Assembly: GCA_020137815.1 (NCBI GenBank)
Contig: CM035358.1
Coordinates: 2,216,821-2,280,820 of the forward strand
DNA: 64,000 nt
Source of the DNA: Hormiphora californensis
Lineage: Eukaryota; Ctenophora; Tentaculata; Cydippida; Pleurobrachiidae
Direction of reading: 5' to 3'
Of the stretch, positions 38,393 through 57,937 are shown one piece after another. Within the stretch, counting starts at the first letter, position 1; every line of letters begins with the position of its first letter. The notes beneath the pieces were generated by a model that ran no database searches, had not been told where the DNA came from, and worked only from the letters and a program-made list of their open reading frames with translations. The translations under genes were made by a program, and so were the position numbers.

Positions 38393-41347
38393 ATGGAAGG
38401 AAGTCAAACCCAAACAGAACAACAGGAGCAACAGGCCACTCCTGGAAATGACATCTCACACATCAAGGTAAAATTGAATTCTTTCGACTAAATAATTTGA
38501 GAACTCTCAACGTGAATTAGTGGCAATAATAGTTTTTTTCATCCCCTCTCTGATCTATGGGTGTGTCAGTATAAAACTAAACTGCTCTCTCCCTCTGTAT
38601 TTAAATCTCTCTCTCTGTTTTACAGGGTTACCTGATGAAAGATCCCAAGACCTCACTAATGAACCTGGCACGTGTATTTGTAGCTGTTAACGGGTTAATA
38701 TTTGGCGTGACGTCATTCTTCCACCCGGCCATGGCTTACTCAGCCTTCCAAAGGGTCATCATGGGATTTGGATTTGCATCCATACTTCGACTGAGCCAGA
38801 GGATTGGGGTGAGTGATTAGTAGGTAATATATATGACGTCATCACATGCCCAAATATGGTCACCACGTGACATGATGATGGATTTGAAGTGTAATATTGG
38901 TTTTAATTAAGGTAGCACGTGTAGTACACTGGGTAAAGTTCAATCATGTACCGGCCAAATTATAGAGAGTCCCTCAACCTTCGCTGTATCTCCCTCTCAC
39001 TCTAAACTCCGAGTCTTTCTCGTCCTCGTACAAATCCCCCTCCATCTCGAACCCCCTCCCCTTCTCTCTCCCTGCCCAAACCCCTCCTTCTCCTCCCCTC
39101 CTCTTACAAATCATTCTTTCTTCATCCCCTCCTTACCTAATTCCCTCCTTCTCTCTCCCTGCCCAAACCCCTCCTTCTCCTCCCCTCCTCTTACAAATCA
39201 TTCTCTCTTCATCCCCTCCTTACCTAAATCCCTCCTTCTCCCCTCAGACGACAACTCCCGCAGACATGTCCTGGGGCTCCCTGAAGCAGTACATGATGTC
39301 AACTGTGCTGGAAGACAGTGCTCACTATGTCCTCTTTGCGTTTAATTTCTATGGTTATAAACCGACCACTATAGTTGGGATGGTGCCAACACTATATTGC
39401 ATTATGCAGGGCAGCAGCTTTATCATCAACATGCTACAGGTACAGGCCACTGGGTACGGTTCATGGGGTTGAGTACAGGGTAGTTGGTACATGGTACTGT
39501 AGGGTACAGATTGGGTACATCAGGTATAGATCTGGTGCCCACCTCATCATGTGAATCTAACCAACATTTTGTCCCCCATCTGATCAGGAGTGTAACGGAG
39601 GAACGTTTGCAGCACTAAAAACCCAGCTGGAAAAGGTTCGTGAAAACCAACAGAAACTGTTGAGAGTGGTTGCTACCGGAGAGATCTTCATCATGCCTCT
39701 TGTTATCCTCCAGCTATTCACCGGTTAGTTATACTCCCCCGTCCCCGACCCCACCCAGGGAATTCGCATTTTCAAGCTGTCCGAATCTGGAACAAGGGTT
39801 TAAAACCACCTTGTCCTGTTCGTTATTCAAAGAAGTTATACCACCCCCTCCTCTCCAGGTCAAAGTGGATCTATCCTGACTCCCCTTGTTTACTACCAGT
39901 TCCTCATGCTCCGTTACATGAGCAGAAGGAACCCTTACGTGAGGAATGCCTTTACCGAGCTTCGTCTGGCGATTGTCCAACTCGTATATAAACCTGCCTG
40001 TCCTGGGATCATCAGGAACGTCGTAATGAAAGGTAATTGCTGAGGGGGATTCTTCTTGTTTATTTCTTAAATTGAGACTTGAGTAAGGGGGCGCTTCTTG
40101 TTCATTTCTTATTTTAAGTAGGAGGAGCTATTCTTTAATTAATTATGTAATCTGTCATTATAATTGTTCGTGAAATAAAAATAAAATCTTGGCGGATAGC
40201 ACAGTGGGGCAAAATGCTGTTTGACCTGGAAGTAGGAAAAAATAGATTTCTCTTAAAATTTGTCAGTTGGAAGTAATATGTTCAAAGTTTTACTTGCGAC
40301 AAACCGGAGTGAAAAATATCAATTTTTATGGATTTTATGATCAATTTTAGTCATGCGCATATCGCATTTTCAATTTTGACATTGAAATTAGACCTTAATT
40401 ATATATTCTGCTGTATTCTACTATCTGGTCGGTTTGAAACATCATTTGGCACGTGGTAGTACTGGATAATTGCCAATTTAGTACAAAAAACCGTTTTAAA
40501 ATTCATCTTGTCCCTGAAATATGATCGCGCATGAAAAAAAATCGGTTATTTTTCAGTAGAAAAGAACAAATATAGTTCCAGTACAACATAGTACAACCAT
40601 GGGACCTTTTTTATTTCATTCTTTACACCTTCGTGAACACATTTCAACCGCCAGAACCCACCGCCAATGGCCGGAAAGTATTTTTACAGCTATTTTTCGA
40701 TGAAAATTTGCATAAAATTTTAGACTTAAATATTCAAAAGTTACCTAAATCCATCATAATATGTACATATTTTATGTTTTATAGACCCAATTCGATGGTA
40801 ACGATTATATTAGATGGTTTCCTAGCAGTGTTAACTTGAATTGTGCCAAAATTTTGTTTTTTAGGCCAATAAAACGTCAAAAAAGGCCGAAAATTGACGA
40901 AAAACTAGTCCACCCATGGCCATAACCCATTTTAAGGATGGGAAATATGAACTGAAGCCATCTACAATCAATAGTTATGCTGATACAGTGTTAAAATCAG
41001 CCCTATTGGCGAAATTAGAGCACGAATAGGCTAAAATAACGATTTTTCGCCCAAATCTCAAATTTGGAATAGAAACTTTCCTTGTGACTTTTTACAAAAA
41101 TTCATTTTACGACCCAACTAAGCTAATTTCGGCTTTCTTGGCTGCTTGAATGAACTTAACAAGTTAAAATAAGCTATTATAGAGTCATTTGACCACGAAT
41201 GTCTCACTACTTTAGCGAAAAACCCCTACTTCCACCTCAAATAGCATTTTGCCCCACTGTGGATAGTTTTTGACACAACTCCCTATTTCAGTAATCTCCC
41301 TCATCGAGCGACTCTCCCCCATGGCGTACCAACAAACCGCCCAGTAA
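38393..41347 (+). CDS. TMEM33: TMEM33 / Kr-h2 family ER membrane protein
   Basis: Multi-pass ER/nuclear-envelope protein of the TMEM33-Pom33 family, linked in other species to ER-network shape and the unfolded protein response. Six exons: MEGSQTQTEQQEQQATPGND (start 38393); GYLMKDPKTSLMNLARVFVA to RLSQRIG (about 38625-38810); TTPADMSWGSLKQYMMSTVL to NMLQ (about 39248-39439); ECNGGTFAALKTQLEKVREN to LQLFT (about 39588-39723); SGSILTPLVYYQFLMLRYMS to IRNVVMK (about 39859-40032); VISLIERLSPMAYQQTAQ with the stop at 41345-41347. Hydrophobic segments are seen at ARVFVAVNGLIFGV, HYVLFAFNFYGY and IFIMPLVILQLFTG. Length about 240 residues is normal. A 1.06-kb DNA element fills most of the last intron. 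Confidence 0.9.
40200..41264. mobile_element. About 1.06-kb non-autonomous DNA element with ~37-bp inverted ends
   Basis: Left end CACAGTGGGGCAAAATGCT, continuing TTTGACCTGGAAGTAGG. The right end is the inverse, CCTACTTCCACCTCAAATAG to CCCCACTGTG. GATAG lies just outside both ends, a possible 5-bp target duplication. The interior is AT-rich with no long ORF. The CAGTGG start is hAT-like, but an 8-bp duplication is not evident. Confidence 0.75.
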
Positions 41348-42145
41348 ACTGCCCAGTAGTTGAGCTTACCAACAAACGGGCCAGGAGTTGAGCTTACCAA
41401 CAAACGGAGCTGATTCAATCGAGGGTAACAACAAACGGGTATAAATATTGGGGACATTATATTGTGATGGCTGTGCTGACTAATGTAGTAAATTATATAC
41501 TTATGTCTTATATATGGTGAGAAACAGGAACCGACCGAACCAAGTAAACAACCAATCAGAGCTTGTTATTTAGGTCACGTGACTGGTTATCAGCCAATCA
41601 GGGACCAGTATTTCCTGATTCGGTCGGTTCATGGTGAGAAAGTGTATTATTTGTGGAGGTATTTGTTTGAGATGGTGTAGAACGTTGCTAGTATGTCATG
41701 GACAAGTCATGTTACAATATATTATCATTAATAATAACTGGATTAGTCATTTATTTTGTTGATACAATTATAGAAGGGGGTATTTTATAGTTACACACAT
41801 ATTGGTTATTGCTGATTCTGGCCTTATTATTTCGACATAAAAAGTGAGCAAAGTTCAATGTTCCTCTTTGTGTTCACTGCCTCTGAGCTGTGTGAGAGGT
41901 CTGGTATAATACTTTGTGTGTTAAAAGTAGAATTTTGTGTAGAGTTTTTTGCTAAGTGGTATATATTCCAAATATATTAAAATCAAATGTTTCTTTCTCC
42001 CTTACATTATGAACTTGATCTTACCTCTTACTTTACAAGAAACTCTTTCTCATTTCCCTTTCCCCTCCCCATCCCTCTATATCTCTCTGATCTCTCAACT
42101 ACTCCAAATAGCACTAGCAACTACTCTCTCTAGCACTAGCAACTA
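41348..42145. other. TMEM33-ARPC5 intergenic region
   Basis: Contains tandem words GTTGAGCTTACCAACAAACG near 41356-41440 (an imperfect extension of the TMEM33 3' end) and the CCAAT/E-box MITE copy C. The rest is AT-rich. Confidence 0.55.
41526..41632 (+). mobile_element. CCAAT/E-box MITE, copy C (full length)
   Basis: AGGAACCGACCGAACCAAGT to TTCGGTCGGTTC, with two CCAATCA boxes and GTCACGTGAC. It lies 514 bp upstream of the ARPC5 start codon, so it is in promoter range. Confidence 0.9.
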
Positions 42146-43496
42146 TGTCTAAGAACGTGAATAGTACCCAGTTTCGAACAGTTGATGTTGATGCGTACGA
42201 TGAGGACAACTACGAAGATGAGGCCAAGGAAACTGGTGATTCAGGGGTGGCTGAGGTCACTGAGAGGGCTAACCAGGTACGGGTTGGGGCGAGTAACTGG
42301 TGATTCAGGGGCGGCTGAGGTCACTGAGAGGGCTAACCAGGTACGGGTTGGGGCGAGTAACTGGTGATTCAGGGGCCGCTGAGGTCACTGAGAGAGCTAA
42401 CCAGGTACGGGTTGGGGCGAGTAACTGGTGATTCAGGGGCTGCTGAGGTCACTGAGAGAGCTAACCAGGTACGGGTTGAGGCGAGTAACTGGTGATTCAG
42501 GGGCCGCTGAGGTCACTGAGAGAGCTAACCAGGTACGGGTTGAGGCGAGTAACTGGTGATTCAGGGGCCGCTGAGGTCACTGAGAGGGCTAACCAGGTAC
42601 GGGTTGGGGCGAGTAACTGGTGATTCAGGGGCTGCTGAGGTCACTGAGAGGGCTAACCAGGTACGGGTTGCCCATTTTAGGACGAGTAAGGAACTCGTGA
42701 AAGTTCTTAATCCATTAATTAAAGACTGCCCAATGCCCATCGGCCTGGTGAGGAGAGTTCAGTGCAGGTGTCAGATCATTTAAACCTAATATTCCCAGGT
42801 AAGGGGGCTGCTGAACCAGCTGAAAACGAAGGAGGCCCTGAAGATGGCACTCCAGAACCCACCAGTTGGTAACAAGGACGCCTCTGTAAAGGTAATTGGT
42901 AAAGTTATTAGAGTAGTTTAGCAGATCTGTATATTATATTTAATCGTAATACTTAGACCCTCATCAGACAGTATAAATAATACGGATATATCCTTATTCT
43001 CTCTTGTACTGTACCCGAGATACAGTCTCAATGAGTCACTCACCCCAACTCCCTCCCTACCCCAGGAACAGAACTACGAGACAGTCGTCTCTGTCCTTAA
43101 GTCCTTCAAGGCTGCCGATATTGATGGAGCTGTTGCAGATCTGGATATGGTTGAGGTGGATATCCTCATGAAATATCTCTACAAGGGGTTCACATGTAGC
43201 CCTGATAAAGCTGCCAGCCTACTGCAATGGCACGAAAAGGTATACAATGTATTATGATAGTGGTTAGAGGGTCACACTTGAGTGAACTTGTTGTACAAAC
43301 AATTCTGTCTCCTCTTCTGACCTTCACTTCTTCTCACATCTCTATAGTCTATATATTATCTTCCATCCCTCCATCTCTCTCACACCTCCATCTTGTTTTC
43401 AATCACACCTCTCTCTCATTGTTTCTCTCTCAGGTGGTAGCTAAGGGTGGACTGGGAAGCATTGTTCGCGTTATGGTGGACCGAAAGGGAATCTAA
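42146..43496 (+). CDS. ARPC5: Actin-related protein 2/3 complex subunit 5 (p16-Arc)
   Basis: Structural subunit of the Arp2/3 complex, which nucleates branched actin. Four exons: MSKNVNSTQFRTVDVDAYDE to VTERANQ (42146 to about 42285); VRGLLNQLKTKEALKMALQN to SVK (about 42799-42891); EQNYETVVSVLKSFKAADID to LLQWHEK (about 43066-43239); VVAKGGLGSIVRVMVDRKGI with the stop at 43494-43496. The N-terminal FRxVDVDxYDE and C-terminal MKYLYKGF, LLQWHEK and GSIVRV are family signatures, and the length of about 150 residues is normal. The end of exon 1 is tandemly repeated with its splice site seven times (see 42231). Confidence 0.95.
42231..42672 (+). repeat. Array of seven 64-bp copies of the ARPC5 exon 1 5' splice junction
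   Basis: Units start with AACTGGTGATTCAGGGG at 42231, 42295, 42359, 42423, 42487, 42551 and 42615. Each holds the last ~55 nt of exon 1 (coding for TGDSGVAEVTERANQ) and the donor CAG|GTACGGGTTG. The period is exactly 64 bp. The first copy is the one in frame with exon 2. Use of any later copy reads VRVGASNW and then TGA. Confidence 0.95.
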
Positions 43497-44019
43497 ACTC
43501 ACCAATTCTTTCTTCGGGGAGGGAAAACAAGTTTTTGAGATGTTCCTACTCTGACACTTATATTTCCACTGTATCTCTAACCGCATTTTGTACATAAACA
43601 TGCCTGTTTCGTGTGTGTGATGTGAAGGATATACTCTACAGTCCATTTTTCCACGGTGTAGCTGCTTTTTTACAAATGTAGCACAATTTGGCTTCACAGT
43701 TGTCAGTTGATATTACAACTTTTTTTTTCATTATTTTCATTTTCAAAAGACTTGTGAGTGTGTGGAAAAGGGCTGAATATATATTGACATGTATTGATAC
43801 GTATTATAGTAGGGTTAGAAAGCGATTGTGTGAATCTGTCTGTGTGTGAGTTGTTGCTGTGTTGTAACCCATTCAATATAATTTTGTGATTTCTAGTCAA
43901 ATATTGTTTTCTTTCTGTCGTTCCTTATATCAGTGATCGACCCCTTTATTTCCCTTAGCCATTTTACCTTTTATGGTGCGATCCCTCTAATCACATATCT
44001 ATAAACCATTTAACAGACT
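43497..44019. other. ARPC5 3' flank and CAMLG-like 5' flank
   Basis: AT-rich 3' UTR-like DNA. No additional gene or repeat seen. Confidence 0.5.
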
Positions 44020-45168
44020 ATGACATCAACAGCAGAAGATCGGGCAGCTGCTCGGGAGTTACGAAAAAGGAGGATTCTGGAGAATAAGGTAGAAGAAGAA
44101 GAAGAAGGTGGTGGAATGCTATTTTCTACAATCTGTACCCTGTGTTTTTCTATCTCACATGTTTTACAATCTGTAAGATACTTCTATCTCACATGCCCTA
44201 TAGGTGGGGAGAATGAGTGTAGTTAGGGGCGAGTACAACCAGAACAGGACCAGTAAACATAGTGATGATGAGGATGGTGATGAGACTGGAGGTGGAGCAG
44301 AGGTGTTGAGTAAAGGTAACTGGTAAGGGGGCCAGGAGTAAAGGTGTTGGGGGCCTGGAGTAGCAATGTAAGAAAGGGGTAAAGGTAAGGGAGATGAAAG
44401 ATGTGGGTAAGGATTCAACTTGGTAATAGCAGTCTCCAGTTTATAGCATCACAACAACCGACTCTAATATATTTCAGGTCTTCTAAACATGTTAAGTGGC
44501 ATGCCCTGCGAGGAATACATCATGATTGAACCCTTGGAAAGTTTCTATCGGATCCCAATATTCTTCCTTTTATCCCTTGTCATTGTGACTTTAGAGCGAC
44601 TGGATGTCGCACACATTGTGAGTTGATATTAGGCAGATCGAACTTTGAGAATGAATTTAGGAGAAAGGAATGCTCTCTTTGACAATCAGGAGACGTTGTT
44701 ACACCCTGTTCCCCTACATAGTATCCCCCTAACTCTGATTCCATCCCAGGAGGCTACCAACCCTCTCACCCTCTCTAACCCTCTGATTCCATCCCAGGAG
44801 GCGTTGTTCCACCCCTACATTGCAATGGAGGTTGTTATAATTGCCAGTATGTATACCAAGGGATACCTATACAGAAAGGTACAATACATTCCAATTATAT
44901 GTAGTGTCCAGCCTAACACTCCCTAACACTCCCTAATATAACATGTTATAACACTCCCTAACTGCTGAACTCCCCAACACTAACACTCCCTTAATACCCC
45001 CTCTAGATGACACCACCTGTACTATGGAGCAAGTTACTAGTGCTACTGGGATTACCAAACGAAGAGGCAATACGAATCAGCAAATACGTCATCTTCGCTT
45101 TTAATCTCTTCAAGGACTATTTAGTTGTGTATTTTGGTTATAACATAGTTAATTATTTGAATCTTTAA
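44020..45168 (+). CDS. CAMLG: CAMLG-like (GET2 homologue), tail-anchored protein insertion receptor
   Basis: In animals CAMLG pairs with GET1/WRB in the ER membrane to receive tail-anchored proteins from GET3. Five exons: MTSTAEDRAAARELRKRRIL...ENK (44020 to about 44090); VGRMSVVRGEYNQNR, then an acidic DDEDGDETGGG linker (about 44203-44315); GLLNMLSGMPCEEYIM to LERLDVAHI (about 44480-44620), with a hydrophobic IPIFFLLSLVIVTL; EALFHPYIAMEVVIIASMYT to YRK (about 44799-44878); MTPPVLWSKLLVLLGLPNEE to VNYLNL (45006-45168). The N-terminal basic RELRKRRILEN...R motif is the GET3-binding signature of the family, and about three membrane segments follow. Overall similarity is modest, so the assignment rests on the motif and topology. 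Confidence 0.72.
44684..44815 (+). repeat. Triplicated 3' splice junction of the fourth CAMLG-like exon
   Basis: CAG|GAG(A/G)CGTTGTT-like junctions occur at about 44686 (GAGACGTTGTTACACC), 44749 (GAGGCTACCAACCC) and the true one at 44797 (GAGGCGTTGTTCCACC). The last two are preceded by the identical CTCTGATTCCATCCCAG. Each copy has an acceptor and the first bases of the exon. Confidence 0.8.
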
Positions 45169-45725
45169 ATAAACAATATTAGCACATGTATTTGGTTTAC
45201 TGTAAATTGTTGTATAATTCTTGCTCAACTTCGTTAAAAAGACAGAGACGGAGTGAGATTAACTTAATGCCTTCCCAATCCCCGATCCCGTGTATGCGTG
45301 TAGTGTGTGTGAATTTCCTGGCTTGCTGAAAGTAGTTACTCCGCGACTAGCACGGAGGCTTGTGTGATGTGTAGAAAGTTGCGCAATATTAGTTGTCAGC
45401 ATAGTACTGCGCCGCGCGACGGAACATATTTCTCCCTGTACTGTCTAAACAGCACCGTGTACAAATTGTACTCGCCCCAGTACACTAGTGTAACACTTCC
45501 AGTATAGTGATGTATAGTGAGTCATAATGCCCCGCACTTCCCTTACTCAACTTTTTATGCTCTTCTTGTTAGTAAAAAGAATGGATTTGGAGCATCAAAA
45601 AAATCACATCCCTTTATTTACACACTCTTGCCCCAATAATCAATATTGAACATCCAAAAAAAACCAAATATTCCCAGTTTTTAACCACATCTCTCTCTCT
45701 CTCTGCTATAGCGCTCAATACTATC
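45169..45725. other. CAMLG-TIMM8 intergenic region
   Basis: No gene seen. Includes a CpG-containing patch around 45400-45425 (GCGCCGCGCGACGG) that could belong to a TIMM8 promoter. Confidence 0.45.
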
Positions 45726-46108
45726 ATGGAGGCCCCTACTCAAGCGCAGCTGGAGCAGCAGAGTGCTCTTCAAATGTATGCCACACAGAGGGTTCAAATG
45801 GCATGATCAGATCCTGAAAATTGGGATTTCGTGCTTTGATAAGTGCATCACTGGCGATAAGTAAGTGATGATCGACAATAAATATCGATCAGTTTGTTTT
45901 TTATTTCCTTGGCAATGAAATAATTCTGTCCCACAATTTCACCCCTTCTTTCTTTCACATGTTCACCCCATCTTTTTCCTCCAGGTTTTCAGCCAAGTTT
46001 GACAGTAGGACGGAGGCGTGTTTTAAGAATTGTGCCGAAAGATTCCTGGATACCCAATACTTTATCACTAACAGACTCGCAGAAAAAGCACAACAGGGGA
46101 TGCAATAA
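45726..46108 (+). CDS. TIMM8: TIMM8-type small Tim chaperone, with an apparent frameshift
   Basis: Mitochondrial intermembrane-space chaperone of the twin CX3C family, which works with TIMM13 to escort hydrophobic precursors. Exon 1 starts [20 protein letters not shown]. Exon 2 (about 45985-46108) reads [20 protein letters not shown] and ends GMQ. The twin motifs are CFDKC (end of exon 1) and CFKNC (exon 2). DSRTEACF and [14 protein letters not shown] are characteristic of TIMM8. Between RVQ and HDQILKIG the frame breaks at ATGGCATGA (GG at 45800-45801), where one base fewer would keep the frame open. This is either an assembly error or a true lesion. Expected length is about 90 residues, normal for the family. 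Confidence 0.85.
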
Positions 46109-46953
<845 letters not shown>

Positions 46954-48238
46954 ATGATATTCTGTACGTGGCCGCTGTTTTGTACCAGGTTATTCCTTTG
47001 TTTCTTGACGGTACGTAGATCGTCAAAACTGCACGGTGTCCTGCTTCTATGGCCATTGGCCATGACGCCCCAGATATCCCGATCCCGTCGGTTGGTCTGT
47101 GCTAAATCAATATACAATAGCAAACCCAGCTTGCGTAAGCTTGCTGTGCCCCTCGCCCCTACACAACTCCTCCCTTGCTCCACCCTTGCCAGACACCACT
47201 GTCACCCAAGATGACCCTTGTTCTTGGCCAGGTTGGAGCGGTGGCGGGATGCTCGTATTATAACGACAGGTTGGGGGTCTTCGAGCACTGGCACTGTGAT
47301 AAGGGTCTCAACTGTTGTATTTACTATGGGGACAAGGCATGCTGTGAGGCTCAGGTATAGATCTCAATCGTCTGTTAGATTTGTATCATCTGACCCAGTT
47401 TCATCCCTATTGGGGGTATCAGGATGGGATGATAGCATGATAAATATCTCGGGCTGAGTAGTGAGTACTAATAACTAATTTACATGATATTGTTTCAGGA
47501 GGCGTATATGAACACGGGGTACGAGGGGGGAGATGATGGGAAGGAAAACTTCTCTGATGCTCTCGCTGGATCTTTTTTAAAATAGTGAGTTATCATAATA
47601 ACATGAGTTGTGGTTTAGCATTTCTCATGATTTTAGGTAGCTGGTACACCTAGTTAGTCAAGAATAAGATCAACTAAGTCAATGATTTTGTTACCTCTTT
47701 CTCCATATATTTTGAACCAACAATATCTATAATCTACTCCGTTTTCCCTCTACAACAAAACTCCGTTCCCAGTTTTGGTTCCCAGCCGGTTGTGATAAGC
47801 CTGGGTGGACTTGCACTTGTGTTCTTCGTTATCCTCTGTTGCATCCACTGCTTACCAAGAAGATGAGAGGAGGAGAGAGGACGAGGCGATCCTACAGGCT
47901 GAGGAGATGACGAGAATTAATGAGCTGATAGCCATCCATGAAGCCATGAGTGGTATGTGTTGGTTAAATTGCCACCTTTTTGGTGTCTTTTCCACATTTT
48001 TGGAGACTTTGCCACCTATTTTCTAAGTGAATAATAACAGGTGGCAATGTCTACTCGTCTTATATTATTGCCTCTCCCAGGAGGTGCGGAGACTGCCATG
48101 TCGCCCTACTACGAACAACCCCCAGCACCACCCTATTCAGCCCCATCTGGGACATCAGGCGAGATGACAAGATTGGCAGTACAACAACCCCCTGCATATG
48201 ATAGCATTAATAAAGACCCCCCTCCTTACCGACCGTAA
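46954..48238 (+). CDS. Shisa/VOPP1-like Cys-rich single-pass membrane protein
   Basis: The core exon (47243-47356) reads VGAVAGCSYYNDRLG, then WHCDKGLNCCIYYGDKACCE, a CC-containing cysteine-rich ectodomain of Shisa/VOPP1/CYYR1 style. After EAYMNTGYEGG comes a membrane segment VVISLGGLALVFFVILCCIH (from about 47775), then a charged stretch EDERRREDEAILQAEEMTRI and a Pro-rich tail with PY motifs (PPAYDS, PPPYRP; stop 48236-48238) that suit WW-domain E3 ligases. A signal-peptide exon MIFCTWPLFCTRLFLCFLT (46954-47010, donor GTACGTAG) would join in phase; this start is inferred. An alternative is ATG 47210, which has no signal peptide. Just after the membrane segment the frame shifts (CCRR-like end and TGA versus the AYQEDERRR frame, near 47840-47870), which is unexplained. 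Confidence 0.6.
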
Positions 48239-48752
48239 CTGGGGGATTTAATTAAAAATGAAAGTCAGGAGTTAAATTAGTAAGGTTTTGAACAGTCAGT
48301 TTTTACAGAGCCAGAGGTCATTGGCAAAATGGGAACTGCTGGACTTGTAAAGTAGATGTACAAATATATATTTGGTAACATAGACACCTGTGCGGGGGTC
48401 GCACCAGGTGTCTATGTTACCAAATGTACTAATATACCAGGATGTATTAGGGAAATGAACTGGTATGGTTGTCAGGCAGAAGTTTGTTGTTAGTTTTAGA
48501 ATATAACTTGATTTATGTAGATAATCGTTTCGAGTTTTCAGATTCCAAATACGTGTAGAACCAAACATTCGTCTTACACGGAAAGAGGGAAATCTGCCCT
48601 ACGTAACAAGGCAACCACTTACCTTAATCATGGGATATCTATAGGAGAGAGAAGAGAGAGAGAGAGAGAAGAGAGGAGAGAGAATAGAGAGCGAGAGAGA
48701 GAGGAGATAGACGAGACTAGATAGAGCGCGCGATAGCTCTATCTCGAGTCTC

Positions 48753-48800
<48 letters not shown>

Positions 48801-48963
48801 CAAATCCATTCTTCCTACCCTCTTCCTACAGCACATTATTACAGCTTGCATTTTCGAGGTTTCGTTCTCCTCCACTGCTGGATGAACTGCTGGAACTGTG
48901 CTAGTGTGCTGTTTAAACGGATTAACAACAACACTCAGTTTGGTACAACTCTCTTGTAACGAT
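48239..48963. other. Intergenic region with a hairpin and (GA)n/(CT)n tracts
   Basis: Contains the hairpin at 48371-48424 and purine and pyrimidine repeats at 48645-48800 that are themselves roughly complementary. No gene seen. Confidence 0.6.
48371..48424. other. Perfect 20-bp-arm hairpin, 133 bp after the Shisa-like stop
   Basis: TTTGGTAACATAGACACCTG and its exact reverse complement around TGCGGGGGTCGCAC, which can add four more pairs. It may be a 3' UTR structure, a tiny MITE or a small-RNA hairpin. Confidence 0.85.
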
Positions 48964-56859
<7,896 letters not shown>

Positions 56860-57937
56860 AGTGAGAGGTGCACTGCACTTTCATGACTGAAGCAGGAGAG
56901 ATATTGCCATGCTATGCAGTTTGTTGTTCGAGCGGTGTGAGAGCCGACAGAATGGGACATGTCAAGAGAGATACTGTTTAGAAATAAAAGGGGGAGTGCC
57001 CCCTGTACGCGAAGAAACAATCATGTATGACAGAGTATTTGACGAATACCAGGCCCTGGGGAAGAACAGATAAAAGTGTCGTTTTATTTCTTTAATTGAT
57101 ATACATTTTGTGAACGAAAACCAACAATTTAAATCAAAATGTATCGTGTATTTCAAAGTACAAGTACAATTGCAAGTACAATTGCAAGTGGGGATACTAA
57201 ATACTTATCTTAAGTACTTCACTCCTTCACACCTCCCAGGAGTGGAACGCGAACGCAGAGGGGCCAACTTCACGCCGTGCCCATGTGTGTTGATGTAGGG
57301 AGCATTTATCTCTTCTTTACTCTGCCGAACCGGTCTGCGCGCGCGCGTTCTTACGTTACTCAGCTCGACCGAAATTTTACGAACTCGGCGTGATTTTTGT
57401 GTAAAGTTTCGCAAAACGGCTCTGCAAAGCGTGCGGTGGTATTTATATTGGCGGTTGGCCGACGGCCGGCGCTTCATCCTGCCAACGACTCTCATGGTTT
57501 TAAATAAGAGTTAACGTGATTAACTCTAAAAATATGGCTTCTCATCAGCTGCTAATGCAAATCGGTGCTGACCGATCACCGACGGCCGTCCGCCGTTGGC
57601 CCGTTGTGATAGTTTTTACGATTGCAAGAAAGTTATAAAACTATATGTACAATGTACATTTGATTTAGTTATGTAGTTACATTTTCTGAGTCACAGTCAC
57701 ACCCATCAGGACAACAGAATTTTTTTTTCGGAAGGAATTCCCTACAAATTTGTCTGAACTAACTACTTAATAACTTTCAATGCGTTTCACAAAATACAAT
57801 TTCAAAATTGGCAAAAATTTGAAAGTTGGAAAGGCAGAATCCGAGACTCCAGGACCGAATGCACAATCATACTAACACAACGATTTTCTGGCGTTGCATT
57901 TCAAGCTCAAACTAACTTGTCCACTACATTCTAGCTA
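56860..57937. other. ENaC 3' flank and 5' flank of the next gene
   Basis: Contains a CpG-containing stretch at about 57310-57600 with CGCGCGCG and two near copies of GACGGCCG(G/T)C. No convincing coding region. A promoter for the gene at 57938 is possible. Confidence 0.45.

Noticed and set aside
42231-42672. Regular repeats looking like a CRISPR array
   Set aside because: Copies are head to tail with no unique spacers, and the genome is animal.
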